Notes under the pieces: generated by a model | What the model was told of the DNA's origin: nothing | The model's database searches: none | Seen by the model: the letters and a program-made list of their open reading frames with translations, nothing else | NCBI GenBank assembly: GCA_016185555.1 | Contig: JACPNI010000039.1 | Span: 1-7,957 of the forward strand | Direction: 5' to 3' | Length of the DNA stretch: 7,957 bases | Source of the DNA: Candidatus Woesearchaeota archaeon | GTDB taxonomy: Archaea; Nanobdellota; Nanobdellia; SCGC-AAA011-G17; JACPNG01 | Position numbers and translations under genes: made by a program | Shown: positions 1 through 5,225 of the stretch, in pieces | Layout: each line of letters begins with the position of its first letter | How positions within the stretch are numbered: position 1 is the first letter of the stretch

Positions 1-123
1 AATTCTTAGTTGGGTTATTTTCTCTCTAATCGCTTCTCTAGCTACTGCAGACCAATTAATTTCCTTTGACTTATCCATCTCTCGTTTTAATTCATCCGGT
101 ACTGAAAGTGTTATTGTGGACAT
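1..123 (-). CDS. Ribbon-helix-helix (VapB-like) antitoxin, partial
   Basis: The reverse complement from an ATG at 123 reads 41 codons without a stop up to the window edge, so the C-terminus is missing. The N-terminus begins MSTITLSVPDELKREM and continues through INWSAVAREAIREK. This is the usual layout of an archaeal ribbon-helix-helix antitoxin: a short beta strand that binds DNA, then two helices with a W-S-x-V-A-R-x-A-I core. Such proteins pair with PIN-domain RNases (VapBC) or similar toxins and repress their own operon. The toxin gene, if present, would lie beyond position 1. A GGAGGT Shine-Dalgarno (128-133) sits 4 nt before the ATG and fixes the start. The family call rests on the N-terminal pattern alone. 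Confidence 0.7.
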   Translation of the reverse strand, partial: MSTITLSVPDELKREMDKSKEINWSAVAREAIREKITQLRI

Positions 124-127
124 TTTA

Positions 128-180
128 ACCTCCAAATATATAAAAATATTTATATTATTTATTGCACATAAAATATTTAA
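128..180 (-). promoter_or_regulatory. Promoter/operator region and SD of the RHH antitoxin gene
   Basis: Reading on the minus strand, an AT-rich TATA-like element (171-180) would place transcription start near 149, leaving a short leader with the GGAGGT at 128-133. Between them lies an inverted repeat, ATATAAA (138-144) and TTTATAT (149-155), separated by 4 nt. Its place between TATA and SD suits an autorepressor operator. The tract is so AT-rich that chance palindromes are expected, so this is tentative. Confidence 0.4.
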
Positions 181-294
181 ATCTTTTGCTTTTTAATTTT
201 TGCCTAATTCAATTGCAGAGAATGCATCTTACTTCAACACAGAAAGGGTTGTAAAAGAGTACTGCTCCAGAGCCTATAAATTGGATTAAGAAAA

Positions 295-305
295 TTTTAT
301 AAATT
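295..305 (+). promoter_or_regulatory. TATA box of the CDF transporter gene (leaderless)
   Basis: TTTTATAAATT is centred about 28 nt before the ATG at 328, preceded by a purine-rich stretch (289-294) that could serve as a BRE. No Shine-Dalgarno precedes the ATG. In archaea the TATA box lies about 26 nt before the transcription start, so the mRNA should begin at or next to the start codon. Confidence 0.55.
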
Positions 306-327
306 CTACTTAAGTCTTATTTATATA

Positions 328-1179
328 ATGGATAAAAAGGCAAAGATAGCTATTTTTTTAAGCTTAATAGGGAATAGCTTAATTTTTATTATCAAGTTAA
401 TTATAGGAGTATTTTCTAACAGCATTGCAGTTATGTCGGATGCTATTCACCAGTTAACAGATATTATTGATTCTATTGTTATGTTTTATTGTGTAAAATT
501 ATCATATGAAGGGGCGGATGAAACGCATCATTATGGCCATCATAGGGCGCAGCCGATAGCAGCTTTAGTTGCTTCTATCTTTATAGGAATAGCTGGGTTT
601 GAAATAATCAGGATTGCGTTTGAAAGATTTTTTGAAGATAATATTATAGTTTTTAAGTGGTATTTTGTCTGGTTTTTAGTCTTAACTTTATTAATTAAAG
701 TGCCAATGGCTTTTTACTTCAATAGGGTTGCTAAGGAAATAAAAAGCCCTGCAATTATGGCTGATGCTGTTGAAAGTAGGAATGAAGTAATTTTAACCTC
801 AGCTACCATTTCAAGCCTGTTTTTAAGCAAATATAGTTATGCTGGATATGATGCCATAATAGGGTTTTTTATTGGCCTGGTTGTTCTGTATTCAAGTTAT
901 AAAATACTTAAGGAGAATATTGATTACCTTATGGGACATAGTCCTGATCTAAGAATATTGAATATGATCAAGTCCAAGGCTTTGTCTGTTGATGGTGTAA
1001 AGGGCCTGAATGATTTAAAGGCCCATTATGTTGGCAGTGCAATACACGCCGAGATACATATTGAGGTTGACAGGGATATAAATGTTAAAAAAGCACATGA
1101 CATAGGCAAGCTGGTTGAGAAGAATGTTGAAGGATTAGGTTATGTAAAAGAAGCATTTGTGCATATAGATCCCGTATGA
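328..1179 (+). CDS. Cation diffusion facilitator (CDF) family transporter
   Basis: A 283-residue membrane transporter expected to export divalent metal (Zn, Fe or Mn type) in exchange for protons. About six hydrophobic segments occupy residues 8-205, followed by the cytoplasmic metal-sensing domain (about 207-283) with the family patterns HYVGSAIHAEIHIEVD and FVHIDPV. TM2 carries the metal-site pair H41xxxD45 within SDAIHQLTD, and the conserved loop after TM2 reads HHYGHHR (67-73). In TM5, the position normally holding HxxxD or DxxxD reads E149xxxE153 (ADAVESRNE), so the transport site seems to be His-Asp-Glu-Glu; metal specificity therefore cannot be assigned. Length is normal for the family. 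It is monocistronic by its position and appears to be leaderless. Confidence 0.92.
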   Translation: MDKKAKIAIFLSLIGNSLIFIIKLIIGVFSNSIAVMSDAIHQLTDIIDSIVMFYCVKLSYEGADETHHYGHHRAQPIAALVASIFIGIAGFEIIRIAFERFFEDNIIVFKWYFVWFLVLTLLIKVPMAFYFNRVAKEIKSPAIMADAVESRNEVILTSATISSLFLSKYSYAGYDAIIGFFIGLVVLYSSYKILKENIDYLMGHSPDLRILNMIKSKALSVDGVKGLNDLKAHYVGSAIHAEIHIEVDRDINVKKAHDIGKLVEKNVEGLGYVKEAFVHIDPV

Positions 1180-1188
1180 TCTCCTTAA

Positions 1189-1219
1189 AAGAATTCCTGA
1201 GGCTCGTGCCATAAAATAA
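1189..1219 (+). repeat. 31-bp direct repeat, copy 1
   Basis: This 31-bp stretch is identical to 2019-2049 and has the same orientation. It contains GAATTCCTGAGGCTCGTGCC followed by ATAAAATAA; the match ends at 1220 (T here, G in the other copy). It begins 9 nt after the CDF stop codon. Together the two copies bracket the AbrB-PIN module. Only a 3-bp GGC/GCC stem is visible in it, so it is not an obvious terminator. Confidence 0.9.
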
Positions 1220-1293
1220 TAAAAGTATTTATATCCATTAAATAAACTTAAGTTTCCTACTACATTAATATCTTATCAATTAGTTAAAATCGT

Positions 1294-1307
1294 AATATTT
1301 ATATATA
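1294..1307 (+). promoter_or_regulatory. TATA-like promoter of the antitoxin-toxin operon
   Basis: AATATTTATATATA lies about 50-60 nt before the antitoxin ATG. With archaeal spacing it would start transcription near 1328-1333, leaving a leader of about 25 nt that contains the GGAGGT. A second TATA-like tract (about 1226-1233) lies further upstream and is an alternative. A perfect 12-bp palindrome, AAACTTAAGTTT (1244-1255), lies between them. Confidence 0.5.
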
Positions 1308-1318
1308 AGATACTCTTC

Positions 1319-1339
1319 TTAATAAGATATTCTTATTAA
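1319..1339 (+). promoter_or_regulatory. Palindromic candidate operator of the AbrB-PIN operon
   Basis: TTAATAAGA (1319-1327) and TCTTATTAA (1331-1339) form perfect 9-bp inverted arms around a 3-nt centre. The half-site ATAAGATA occurs again at 1305-1312, abutting the TATA tract, and inverted (TATCTTAT) at 1269-1276. AbrB/MazE antitoxins repress their own operons by binding such palindromes, so this cluster is the likely autoregulatory site. The palindrome lies just upstream of the SD and overlaps the expected transcription start. Confidence 0.5.
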
Positions 1340-1354
1340 TTGGAGGTAAACAAA

Positions 1355-1612
1355 ATGGAAAAACTAGAAATAACCAGTATGAGTTCAAGAGGACAAGTAG
1401 TTATTCCTTTGGATATAAGGGAACAGCTCGGATTAAAGGAAGGGGAAAAATTTGTTGTTGTTGGTGAAGATGATACAGTTATATTGAAAAAAATAACAAT
1501 GCCTTCCTTCAAAAACTTTGATAAGTTACTTAAGAAAACGCAACAGTTCGCCAAAGATAAGGGCATATCTAAAGACGATGTTGAAGGTGCCATTAAGAGA
1601 ACTAGAAGATGA
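1355..1612 (+). CDS. AbrB/SpoVT-type (swapped-hairpin) antitoxin
   Basis: An 85-residue DNA-binding antitoxin. Residues 1-45 form the swapped-hairpin AbrB domain, with the core MSSRGQVVIPLDIREQLGL followed by KEGEKFVVV. The C-terminal half is a charged helical tail that should bind and neutralise the toxin. The start is the ATG at 1355, because GGAGGT (1342-1347) ends 7 nt before it. A TTG at 1340 would open the frame earlier but overlaps that SD and is rejected. The stop overlaps the toxin start as ATGA (1609-1612), so the two are translationally coupled. The palindrome immediately upstream suggests autorepression. The family and role are clear; the sequence does not show which DNA it binds. 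Confidence 0.88.
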   Translation: MEKLEITSMSSRGQVVIPLDIREQLGLKEGEKFVVVGEDDTVILKKITMPSFKNFDKLLKKTQQFAKDKGISKDDVEGAIKRTRR

Positions 1613-2010
1613 GAGTAGTTCTAGACACAAATATATTTGTTTCTGGAATTTTTTGGAGAGGCAGTTCTAATAAAATTATAATAAATTGGAGAAAAGGAAA
1701 ATTTACACTAGTAACTTCATTAGAAACGATTTTAGAAATAATAAAAGTTCTAAAGGATTTCAAAATCAAGCTTTCAGACGATATAATGAGAGAATGGGTT
1801 GATTTAATTGTAAGAAATTCTATAATTGTAGAACCAAAAGAAAAGCTATTGATAGTTAAAGAGGATTCAAAAGACAATATTTTCATTGAAACTGCTGTAG
1901 CTGGGAATGTAGATTATATAGTTTCACAAGATAACCACCTTCTGAAATTAAAGGAGTTCAGGGGAATTAAAATAGTCACTCCTGAAGAATTCAATATATT
2001 ATTTATGTGA
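1609..2010 (+). CDS. PIN-domain toxin, putative ribonuclease
   Basis: A 133-residue PIN-domain protein of the 'putative toxin-antitoxin toxin component, PIN family' type (COG1569-like). Acidic active-site residues are visible in the expected order: D6 in LDTNIF, E43 in the helix after TSLETILE, D89 in EDSKDN, and D108 in IVSQDNHLL. These should coordinate Mg/Mn for RNA cleavage. The C-terminal KIVTPEEF is typical of the family. Length is full and the catalytic set is intact, so it is probably active. The start overlaps the antitoxin stop by 4 nt. The gene ends 8 nt before the second copy of the 31-bp repeat. Its RNA target cannot be read from the sequence. Confidence 0.9.
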   Translation: MRVVLDTNIFVSGIFWRGSSNKIIINWRKGKFTLVTSLETILEIIKVLKDFKIKLSDDIMREWVDLIVRNSIIVEPKEKLLIVKEDSKDNIFIETAVAGNVDYIVSQDNHLLKLKEFRGIKIVTPEEFNILFM

Positions 2011-2018
2011 CATCCTCT

Positions 2019-2049
2019 AAGAATTCCTGAGGCTCGTGCCATAAAATAA
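2019..2049 (+). repeat. 31-bp direct repeat, copy 2
   Basis: This is the perfect second copy of the 1189-1219 repeat, with 830 bp between corresponding positions. It begins 8 nt after the PIN toxin stop and lies between two convergent genes. If one repeat unit (1189-2018) were removed, the CDF gene would be followed by a single repeat copy and then the convergent HExxH gene. Confidence 0.9.
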
Positions 2050-2086
2050 GACATCTACAAATTAACCTATGAGAATTCTTACGATC

Positions 2087-2584
2087 TTAAGTATAATATG
2101 CATTATGGTATTTTGGCTGAAAAGGAAGGGTTTTGCTTACCATGTTCCTCACTTCATATTCTGGTGCATTTGGGTGCTTTAAATGCATTGATTCATGATA
2201 GAGGACTTCTAAAAATTCATCCCCTTCCAAGCTATCTAAAATCCTAATTATATTTGTTCCTATTTCTGCTGTTCCTAAAACATTCTCACCAAGAATCGAT
2301 TGGGGAACCCTTAACACTATAGCCCCGGATGGGAGAGAAACATAAAAATTATGACTTGCTACTTCCCTTTTTTTATTATAGGAAACATGGTAATAGACTA
2401 AACCTGCATTATTTTTCTGAATTCTGTCATTATAGTATTCTATATAGAACTTATTCCCGCCAAGATATCTTTCTGCCTGAAGCAAAAGATCTTTGTTATC
2501 AGTTAGTTTGGATTCTAGACTACCGTCGCCTTTTACTACGCTTATCTTTTCTTTAAGTATTTGTTCTAATCTGTCTTTTATCAT
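2087..2584 (-). CDS. Small HExxH (zincin-like) protein, family unresolved
   Basis: A 165-residue soluble protein. The C-terminal part holds H130-E131-S132-M133-H134 on a helix (LEVLYHESMHLKH), followed by E142 and E144 in APEYEVR. This resembles a zinc metalloprotease site with a downstream acidic ligand (HExxH-x7-E). The local pattern HExxHLKHPN also recalls SprT/YgjP-like zincins, though the usual third histidine is absent. The N-terminal 40 residues are a charged helix. No signal peptide or membrane segment is seen. The ATG at 2584 overlaps the end of the upstream membrane-protein gene by 32 bp and has no SD, so translation probably depends on the upstream gene. Protease activity is inferred from the motif only. 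Confidence 0.65.
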   Translation of the reverse strand: MIKDRLEQILKEKISVVKGDGSLESKLTDNKDLLLQAERYLGGNKFYIEYYNDRIQKNNAGLVYYHVSYNKKREVASHNFYVSLPSGAIVLRVPQSILGENVLGTAEIGTNIIRILDSLEGDEFLEVLYHESMHLKHPNAPEYEVRNMVSKTLPFQPKYHNAYYT

Positions 2585-3050
2585 GTTTTATTCTGTTTTT
2601 TACTAAGAATGCATATACAAGCAATAATGCAAAATAATTCATCGCAAGCATTTCGGGTCTGCCCCACGATACACTGCTAATATGCAAATCAGATATTGGA
2701 TAGAGGAAAGGCGTTGGAAAAAATGTTGCTTCATGCGTTGGGATGTCAATTAGTATATGCAAAGGCCATCCTAGAAGGAAAGTATAAAATCTTCTCATTA
2801 TTAAGGTAATTAATATAATAGCAACTATTGCAATCACCAAACTATGTGTAAAGTTATAAGAACTTGTTACAAAATTAGGTATTTCAGCTAGATTTGGCCT
2901 GCCTTTAAATTGATTTGATAGGATCCTCGTTATAAAAAAAGGAGTAAATGAGATTAAATCAGGCAATACACCAAAAAGTACAGCTAATTTAGGTGATTTT
3001 GTTTTATGGAATATGGCATAAGTCCATAAGCCGTGAGCAAGGATGTCCAT
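2553..3050 (-). CDS. YdjM/LexA-binding-type membrane metal-dependent hydrolase-like protein
   Basis: A 165-residue integral membrane protein with about three to four hydrophobic segments (roughly 22-45, 68-86, 88-103 and 133-150). Histidines and aspartates sit at or near the membrane: H6 in MDILAHGLW, D31 in GVLPDLISF, H69 in FTHS, and H98xxxD102xxxH106 in WPLHILIDIPTH. This pattern matches the family annotated as inner-membrane metal-dependent hydrolase (YdjM/PF04307-like), whose reaction is poorly defined. It is shorter than many members but shows no sign of truncation. The start is the ATG at 3050. There is no SD, but a TATA element lies about 26 nt upstream, pointing to a leaderless mRNA. 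The 3' end overlaps the HExxH gene by 32 bp, so the two are probably cotranscribed. Confidence 0.68.
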   Translation of the reverse strand: MDILAHGLWTYAIFHKTKSPKLAVLFGVLPDLISFTPFFITRILSNQFKGRPNLAEIPNFVTSSYNFTHSLVIAIVAIILITLIMRRFYTFLLGWPLHILIDIPTHEATFFPTPFLYPISDLHISSVSWGRPEMLAMNYFALLLVYAFLVKNRIKHDKRQIRTNT

Positions 3051-3070
3051 ATATGTAATGTTTTATTAAA

Positions 3071-3081
3071 GTATATATAAT
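3071..3081 (-). promoter_or_regulatory. TATA box for the YdjM-like gene (leaderless)
   Basis: The minus strand reads TTATATATAC, centred about 26 nt before the ATG at 3050, within the 38-nt gap after the nuclease gene. No SD is present. The spacing matches an archaeal promoter whose transcript starts at the start codon, so this gene can be transcribed independently of the nuclease upstream. Confidence 0.55.
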
Positions 3082-3088
3082 TTTCTTT

Positions 3089-3784
3089 CTATCTCTCTTT
3101 CAAAATGAGCTTTATCCTTTCCATATTCCTAAAATCTCCTTCTTTTTCAGACTCTTTTAAGCAGCTTTCAATATAAGGGCAATAAGAACATCTCCAGGAT
3201 TCAGGACCGCTCATTATCTGTTCTGGAATTTTAGGCAAATTATTATTTTCGATGTCTTTTTTTAATTCTTTCATCCTGTAAAGAACGAACTCAACTAGTC
3301 CGGGGTCATAGTCAATTTTAAATTCTTTTAATTCCTGGTTGTCTTTATTTTCATACAGAACAATTCCTTTGTTTATTTTGAAGTAATGCATGTAAAGCTG
3401 TATTTGCTTATAGTGATCTTCTTCAGGCTCTGATAAATTATTGAATTTATAGTTATTTACTGATTTGATCTCAAGGACGTAAGGTTCACTGTTAATGCTT
3501 AAAATTGCATCTGCCCTTCCGTTTATTATTTCCTGTTGCGGGATCTCGACTTCAACTGCCTTGACTACGCCCAGGCTTAAAAGAACACCCATGGTTCGCA
3601 TGTGAACATGATCGCCCTGGTGCATCTTCCTCAGGAATAATGGATCATCTTCTTTTTTTGGGAATTTTTTAAACTGGAAAAAAACAGCCCTTGGGCATTT
3701 TCCCGAATCAGTTATATAGAAATGAGTCCTCTCCCTTTCTTCTTTTTTTGTTAGATAAAAATCATTTATTTTTTCGATTATCAT
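3089..3784 (-). CDS. Cas4/RecB-like PD-(D/E)XK nuclease with Fe-S cysteine cluster
   Basis: A 231-residue single-domain nuclease. The conserved pieces are in the Cas4/AddB/Dna2 order. First cysteine C30 (SGKCPRAVFF); H61 in QGDHVH; the catalytic core D92 (NGRADAIL) with E105-x-K107 (YVLEIKS); the QxxxY-like helix Q127-I-Q129-L-Y131; and a C-terminal cluster C199xxC202x5C208 (WRCSYCPYIESCLK). The four cysteines should bind a 4Fe-4S cluster. The family cuts or resects DNA ends, usually as 5' or 3' exonucleases. No CRISPR array, cas1/cas2 or helicase gene lies in the window, so this is better called a stand-alone Cas4-like nuclease, perhaps for repair. The start at 3784 lacks an SD and has a TATA box 28 nt upstream. 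Confidence 0.85.
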   Translation of the reverse strand: MIIEKINDFYLTKKEERERTHFYITDSGKCPRAVFFQFKKFPKKEDDPLFLRKMHQGDHVHMRTMGVLLSLGVVKAVEVEIPQQEIINGRADAILSINSEPYVLEIKSVNNYKFNNLSEPEEDHYKQIQLYMHYFKINKGIVLYENKDNQELKEFKIDYDPGLVEFVLYRMKELKKDIENNNLPKIPEQIMSGPESWRCSYCPYIESCLKESEKEGDFRNMERIKLILKER

Positions 3785-3807
3785 AATTAACTTTTTACAT
3801 TTATTAG

Positions 3808-3818
3808 GTTTATAAGAT
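3808..3818 (-). promoter_or_regulatory. TATA box for the Cas4-like nuclease gene (leaderless)
   Basis: On the minus strand ATCTTATAAAC is centred about 28 nt before the ATG at 3784. The intervening bases contain no SD. This again predicts a leaderless transcript. The surrounding gap (3785-3873) is AT-rich and also contains T-rich tracts on the minus strand (for example TTCTTTTATATTTT) that could terminate transcripts of the gene ending at 3874. Confidence 0.5.
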
Positions 3819-3873
3819 TTTAGCTAGTTTAAAATATAAAAGAAATTCTAACAGTTTTTATAAAGAATGAAGT

Positions 3874-4407
3874 TCAATAAAGAGCAAGTATTCTTCCTTG
3901 TTCTTTGTCATGTACGGACTTTTCTGTCACAGCATTAATACAATTAGGGATTATTTTTTTGAATTGACTGTAAGTTGCTTCAAGATAAACAAAAGGTTGG
4001 CATGAAACTTTATCAGAATCATGTCTTAATAAAAAGCAACCATACTTAAGCAAGATATGTGGCATTTTAATAGCTGCTTCAAAATGTTCTCTTTCATGTT
4101 GAACTGCTTCTTTTGCAGTCTCATGTTTTAATTTTGCTTTTGTTACAAGAAATTCATAAAGTTGAACCTCAGTATCAAACAGGTGTTGGTCTGTCAAAAA
4201 AACTTTACCATCATAAACTCTGAGCAATCCTTTTTGTCTCCTTTGAGCTTCTTCAGCATTAATTTCATCTGCTGCAAGTTTAGCTTCTATTGAATCCCAA
4301 TCTTTCATATAAGCTAGGTAATCACTTTCTTTAGTCCTTGGTAGTTCTATTTCATTTAATCCAGCCAAATTCTTGCAAATTTGTACAAGCGTATTTAGAG
4401 TTCTCAT
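3874..4407 (-). CDS. Unknown protein with an HExxH motif
   Basis: A 177-residue soluble protein that I cannot place in a named family. Its most distinctive feature is H104-E105-R106-E107-H108 (AVQHEREHFEAA), a zincin-type HExxH on a predicted helix. A candidate third ligand (H117, H129 or E143) lies downstream in a segment with C124 and C136. The first 60 residues are charged and helical, and residues 60-75 (RVYDGKVFLTDQH) look like a beta hairpin. There is no signal peptide. It begins 17 nt after the stop of the gene upstream and has only a weak SD, so it is probably the last gene of the lipoprotein operon. Metal binding and protease activity are inferred from the motif alone. Confidence 0.6.
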   Translation of the reverse strand: MRTLNTLVQICKNLAGLNEIELPRTKESDYLAYMKDWDSIEAKLAADEINAEEAQRRQKGLLRVYDGKVFLTDQHLFDTEVQLYEFLVTKAKLKHETAKEAVQHEREHFEAAIKMPHILLKYGCFLLRHDSDKVSCQPFVYLEATYSQFKKIIPNCINAVTEKSVHDKEQGRILALY

Positions 4408-4424
4408 TGATCTTACAGCTTTTA

Positions 4425-4790
4425 TTAAAATAAAAGAGGGGTTCTATCTCTATACTTATCTTTCATTTCAGAAATCCTATTTGTAATATCCAGTTTTAAT
4501 GGGCTTGCATGTATTTTTTCATAACGCAACCATCCACGAGCAGCACTTTTTCCCCCTTCTTGATAAAAATGTTCGGCGTGTTGAAATGCAATCTCTACTC
4601 CAATACGATGAGAAGTTCTTTCAATACTTTGTAAAACTAATTCAGGATTTCCAAAAGATTGTTTATGTGGTTCAGCACAAAACTCTTTAATAGAAAGTTT
4701 TAAACCAACTAGTGCTAATTCAGTGGCACCATTCTTTGCTAGTGCGTAGCAATGGTCTATTCTTGATTTAAGGTCTGGATTAATTTTCAT
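4425..4790 (-). CDS. Hypothetical helical protein, middle gene of lipoprotein operon
   Basis: A 121-residue protein of unknown function. It appears entirely helical, with no signal peptide or membrane segment. Notable residues are C14 and C38, and a histidine-rich helix (IAFQHAEHFYQEGG, residues 67-80) followed by ARGWLRYEKI. The two histidines H71 and H74 are spaced HxxH, which could bind metal, but nothing else supports that. The start at 4790 lacks an SD. It lies 18 nt after the lipoprotein gene and 17 nt before the HExxH gene, so the three look like one transcription unit. The frame has no internal stop over 366 bases and no better competing frame, which supports it as real. Confidence 0.6.
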   Translation of the reverse strand: MKINPDLKSRIDHCYALAKNGATELALVGLKLSIKEFCAEPHKQSFGNPELVLQSIERTSHRIGVEIAFQHAEHFYQEGGKSAARGWLRYEKIHASPLKLDITNRISEMKDKYRDRTPLLF

Positions 4791-4808
4791 TGTCGCTTTA
4801 AATAAAAA

Positions 4809-5096
4809 CTATTTTTTTTCGAAATGGATTCCATACCACTTATTACCTTCTAACCTGTATATATGTACATTTCTCCTTTCGTCTTCACATGATACCCATG
4901 GTATTCTTTTATTCCATATATAACTAGTAGCAGCATAACCTGCACTAATTACTTTGCCTTTTTTACATAAATCTGGTAAATCAACTTTTCTTTCACCCTC
5001 TTCTGATTGATTTATGGTTACAGGTGCTACAGTTTCAGATCTCGCACATCCTGAAAGTGCTAAAATCATTGCAAGTCCAGTTATTGATTTTTTCAT
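4809..5096 (-). CDS. Small putative lipoprotein
   Basis: A 95-residue exported protein. Residues 1-16 form a short signal peptide (MKKSITGLAMILALSG) with a lipobox LSGC at 14-17, so C17 should be lipid-modified after cleavage and anchor the protein outside the membrane. The mature part has two more cysteines, C44 and C70, which could form a disulfide, and an aromatic C-terminal beta-rich region (HIYRLEGNKWYGIHFEKK). It is not a family I recognise. The start is supported by a G-rich SD-like AGGGGGT about 8 nt upstream and by the signal peptide itself. It is the first gene of the three-gene minus-strand operon ending at 3874. Bacterial-style lipoboxes also occur in archaea. Confidence 0.7.
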   Translation of the reverse strand: MKKSITGLAMILALSGCARSETVAPVTINQSEEGERKVDLPDLCKKGKVISAGYAATSYIWNKRIPWVSCEDERRNVHIYRLEGNKWYGIHFEKK

Positions 5097-5141
5097 TTTT
5101 GTTTACCCCCTAAAATATTATTATCAATGAGTTAATACTCC

Positions 5142-5150
5142 TATTTAAAT
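5142..5150 (-). promoter_or_regulatory. Promoter of the lipoprotein operon
   Basis: A TATA-like ATTTAAATA on the minus strand, about 50 nt before the ATG at 5096, would start transcription near 5120 and leave a leader of about 24 nt carrying the AGGGGGT. This gene has both a leader and an SD-like site, unlike the leaderless genes. Nothing else recognisable lies in the gap 5097-5225. Confidence 0.4.
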
Positions 5151-5225
5151 CTTTTGTTTTATAGCCTTTTTAAAGTAGTAACAATTCTTGCTCTAGCTGT
5201 AAATTTTGATCCATAGCGATTAAGA

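Noticed and set aside
1189..1219. The repeat's reverse complement contains GGCACGAG near GAATTC, like an old cDNA-library EcoRI adaptor.
   Set aside because: The order and spacing differ from the adaptor (GAATTCGGCACGAG), and both copies sit in continuous, gene-consistent sequence; coincidence is more likely than contamination.
1180..1335. Possible tRNA 3' end or small RNA at the 31-bp repeat (GGCTCGTGCC).
   Set aside because: No T-arm GTTCRA pattern or cloverleaf partner stems nearby, and only a 3-bp stem forms.
1340..1354. TTG at 1340 as the antitoxin start.
   Set aside because: It overlaps the GGAGGT that serves the ATG at 1355, and the AbrB domain begins just after that ATG.
1602..1886. 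Open frame on the minus strand opposite the PIN toxin.
   Set aside because: It is antisense to a clear PIN domain with all catalytic acids; low-complexity Ser/Ile/Phe composition typical of a shadow frame.
3785..3873. Possible CRISPR leader or array near the Cas4-like gene.
   Set aside because: No repeated units are present; it is a short AT-rich promoter gap.
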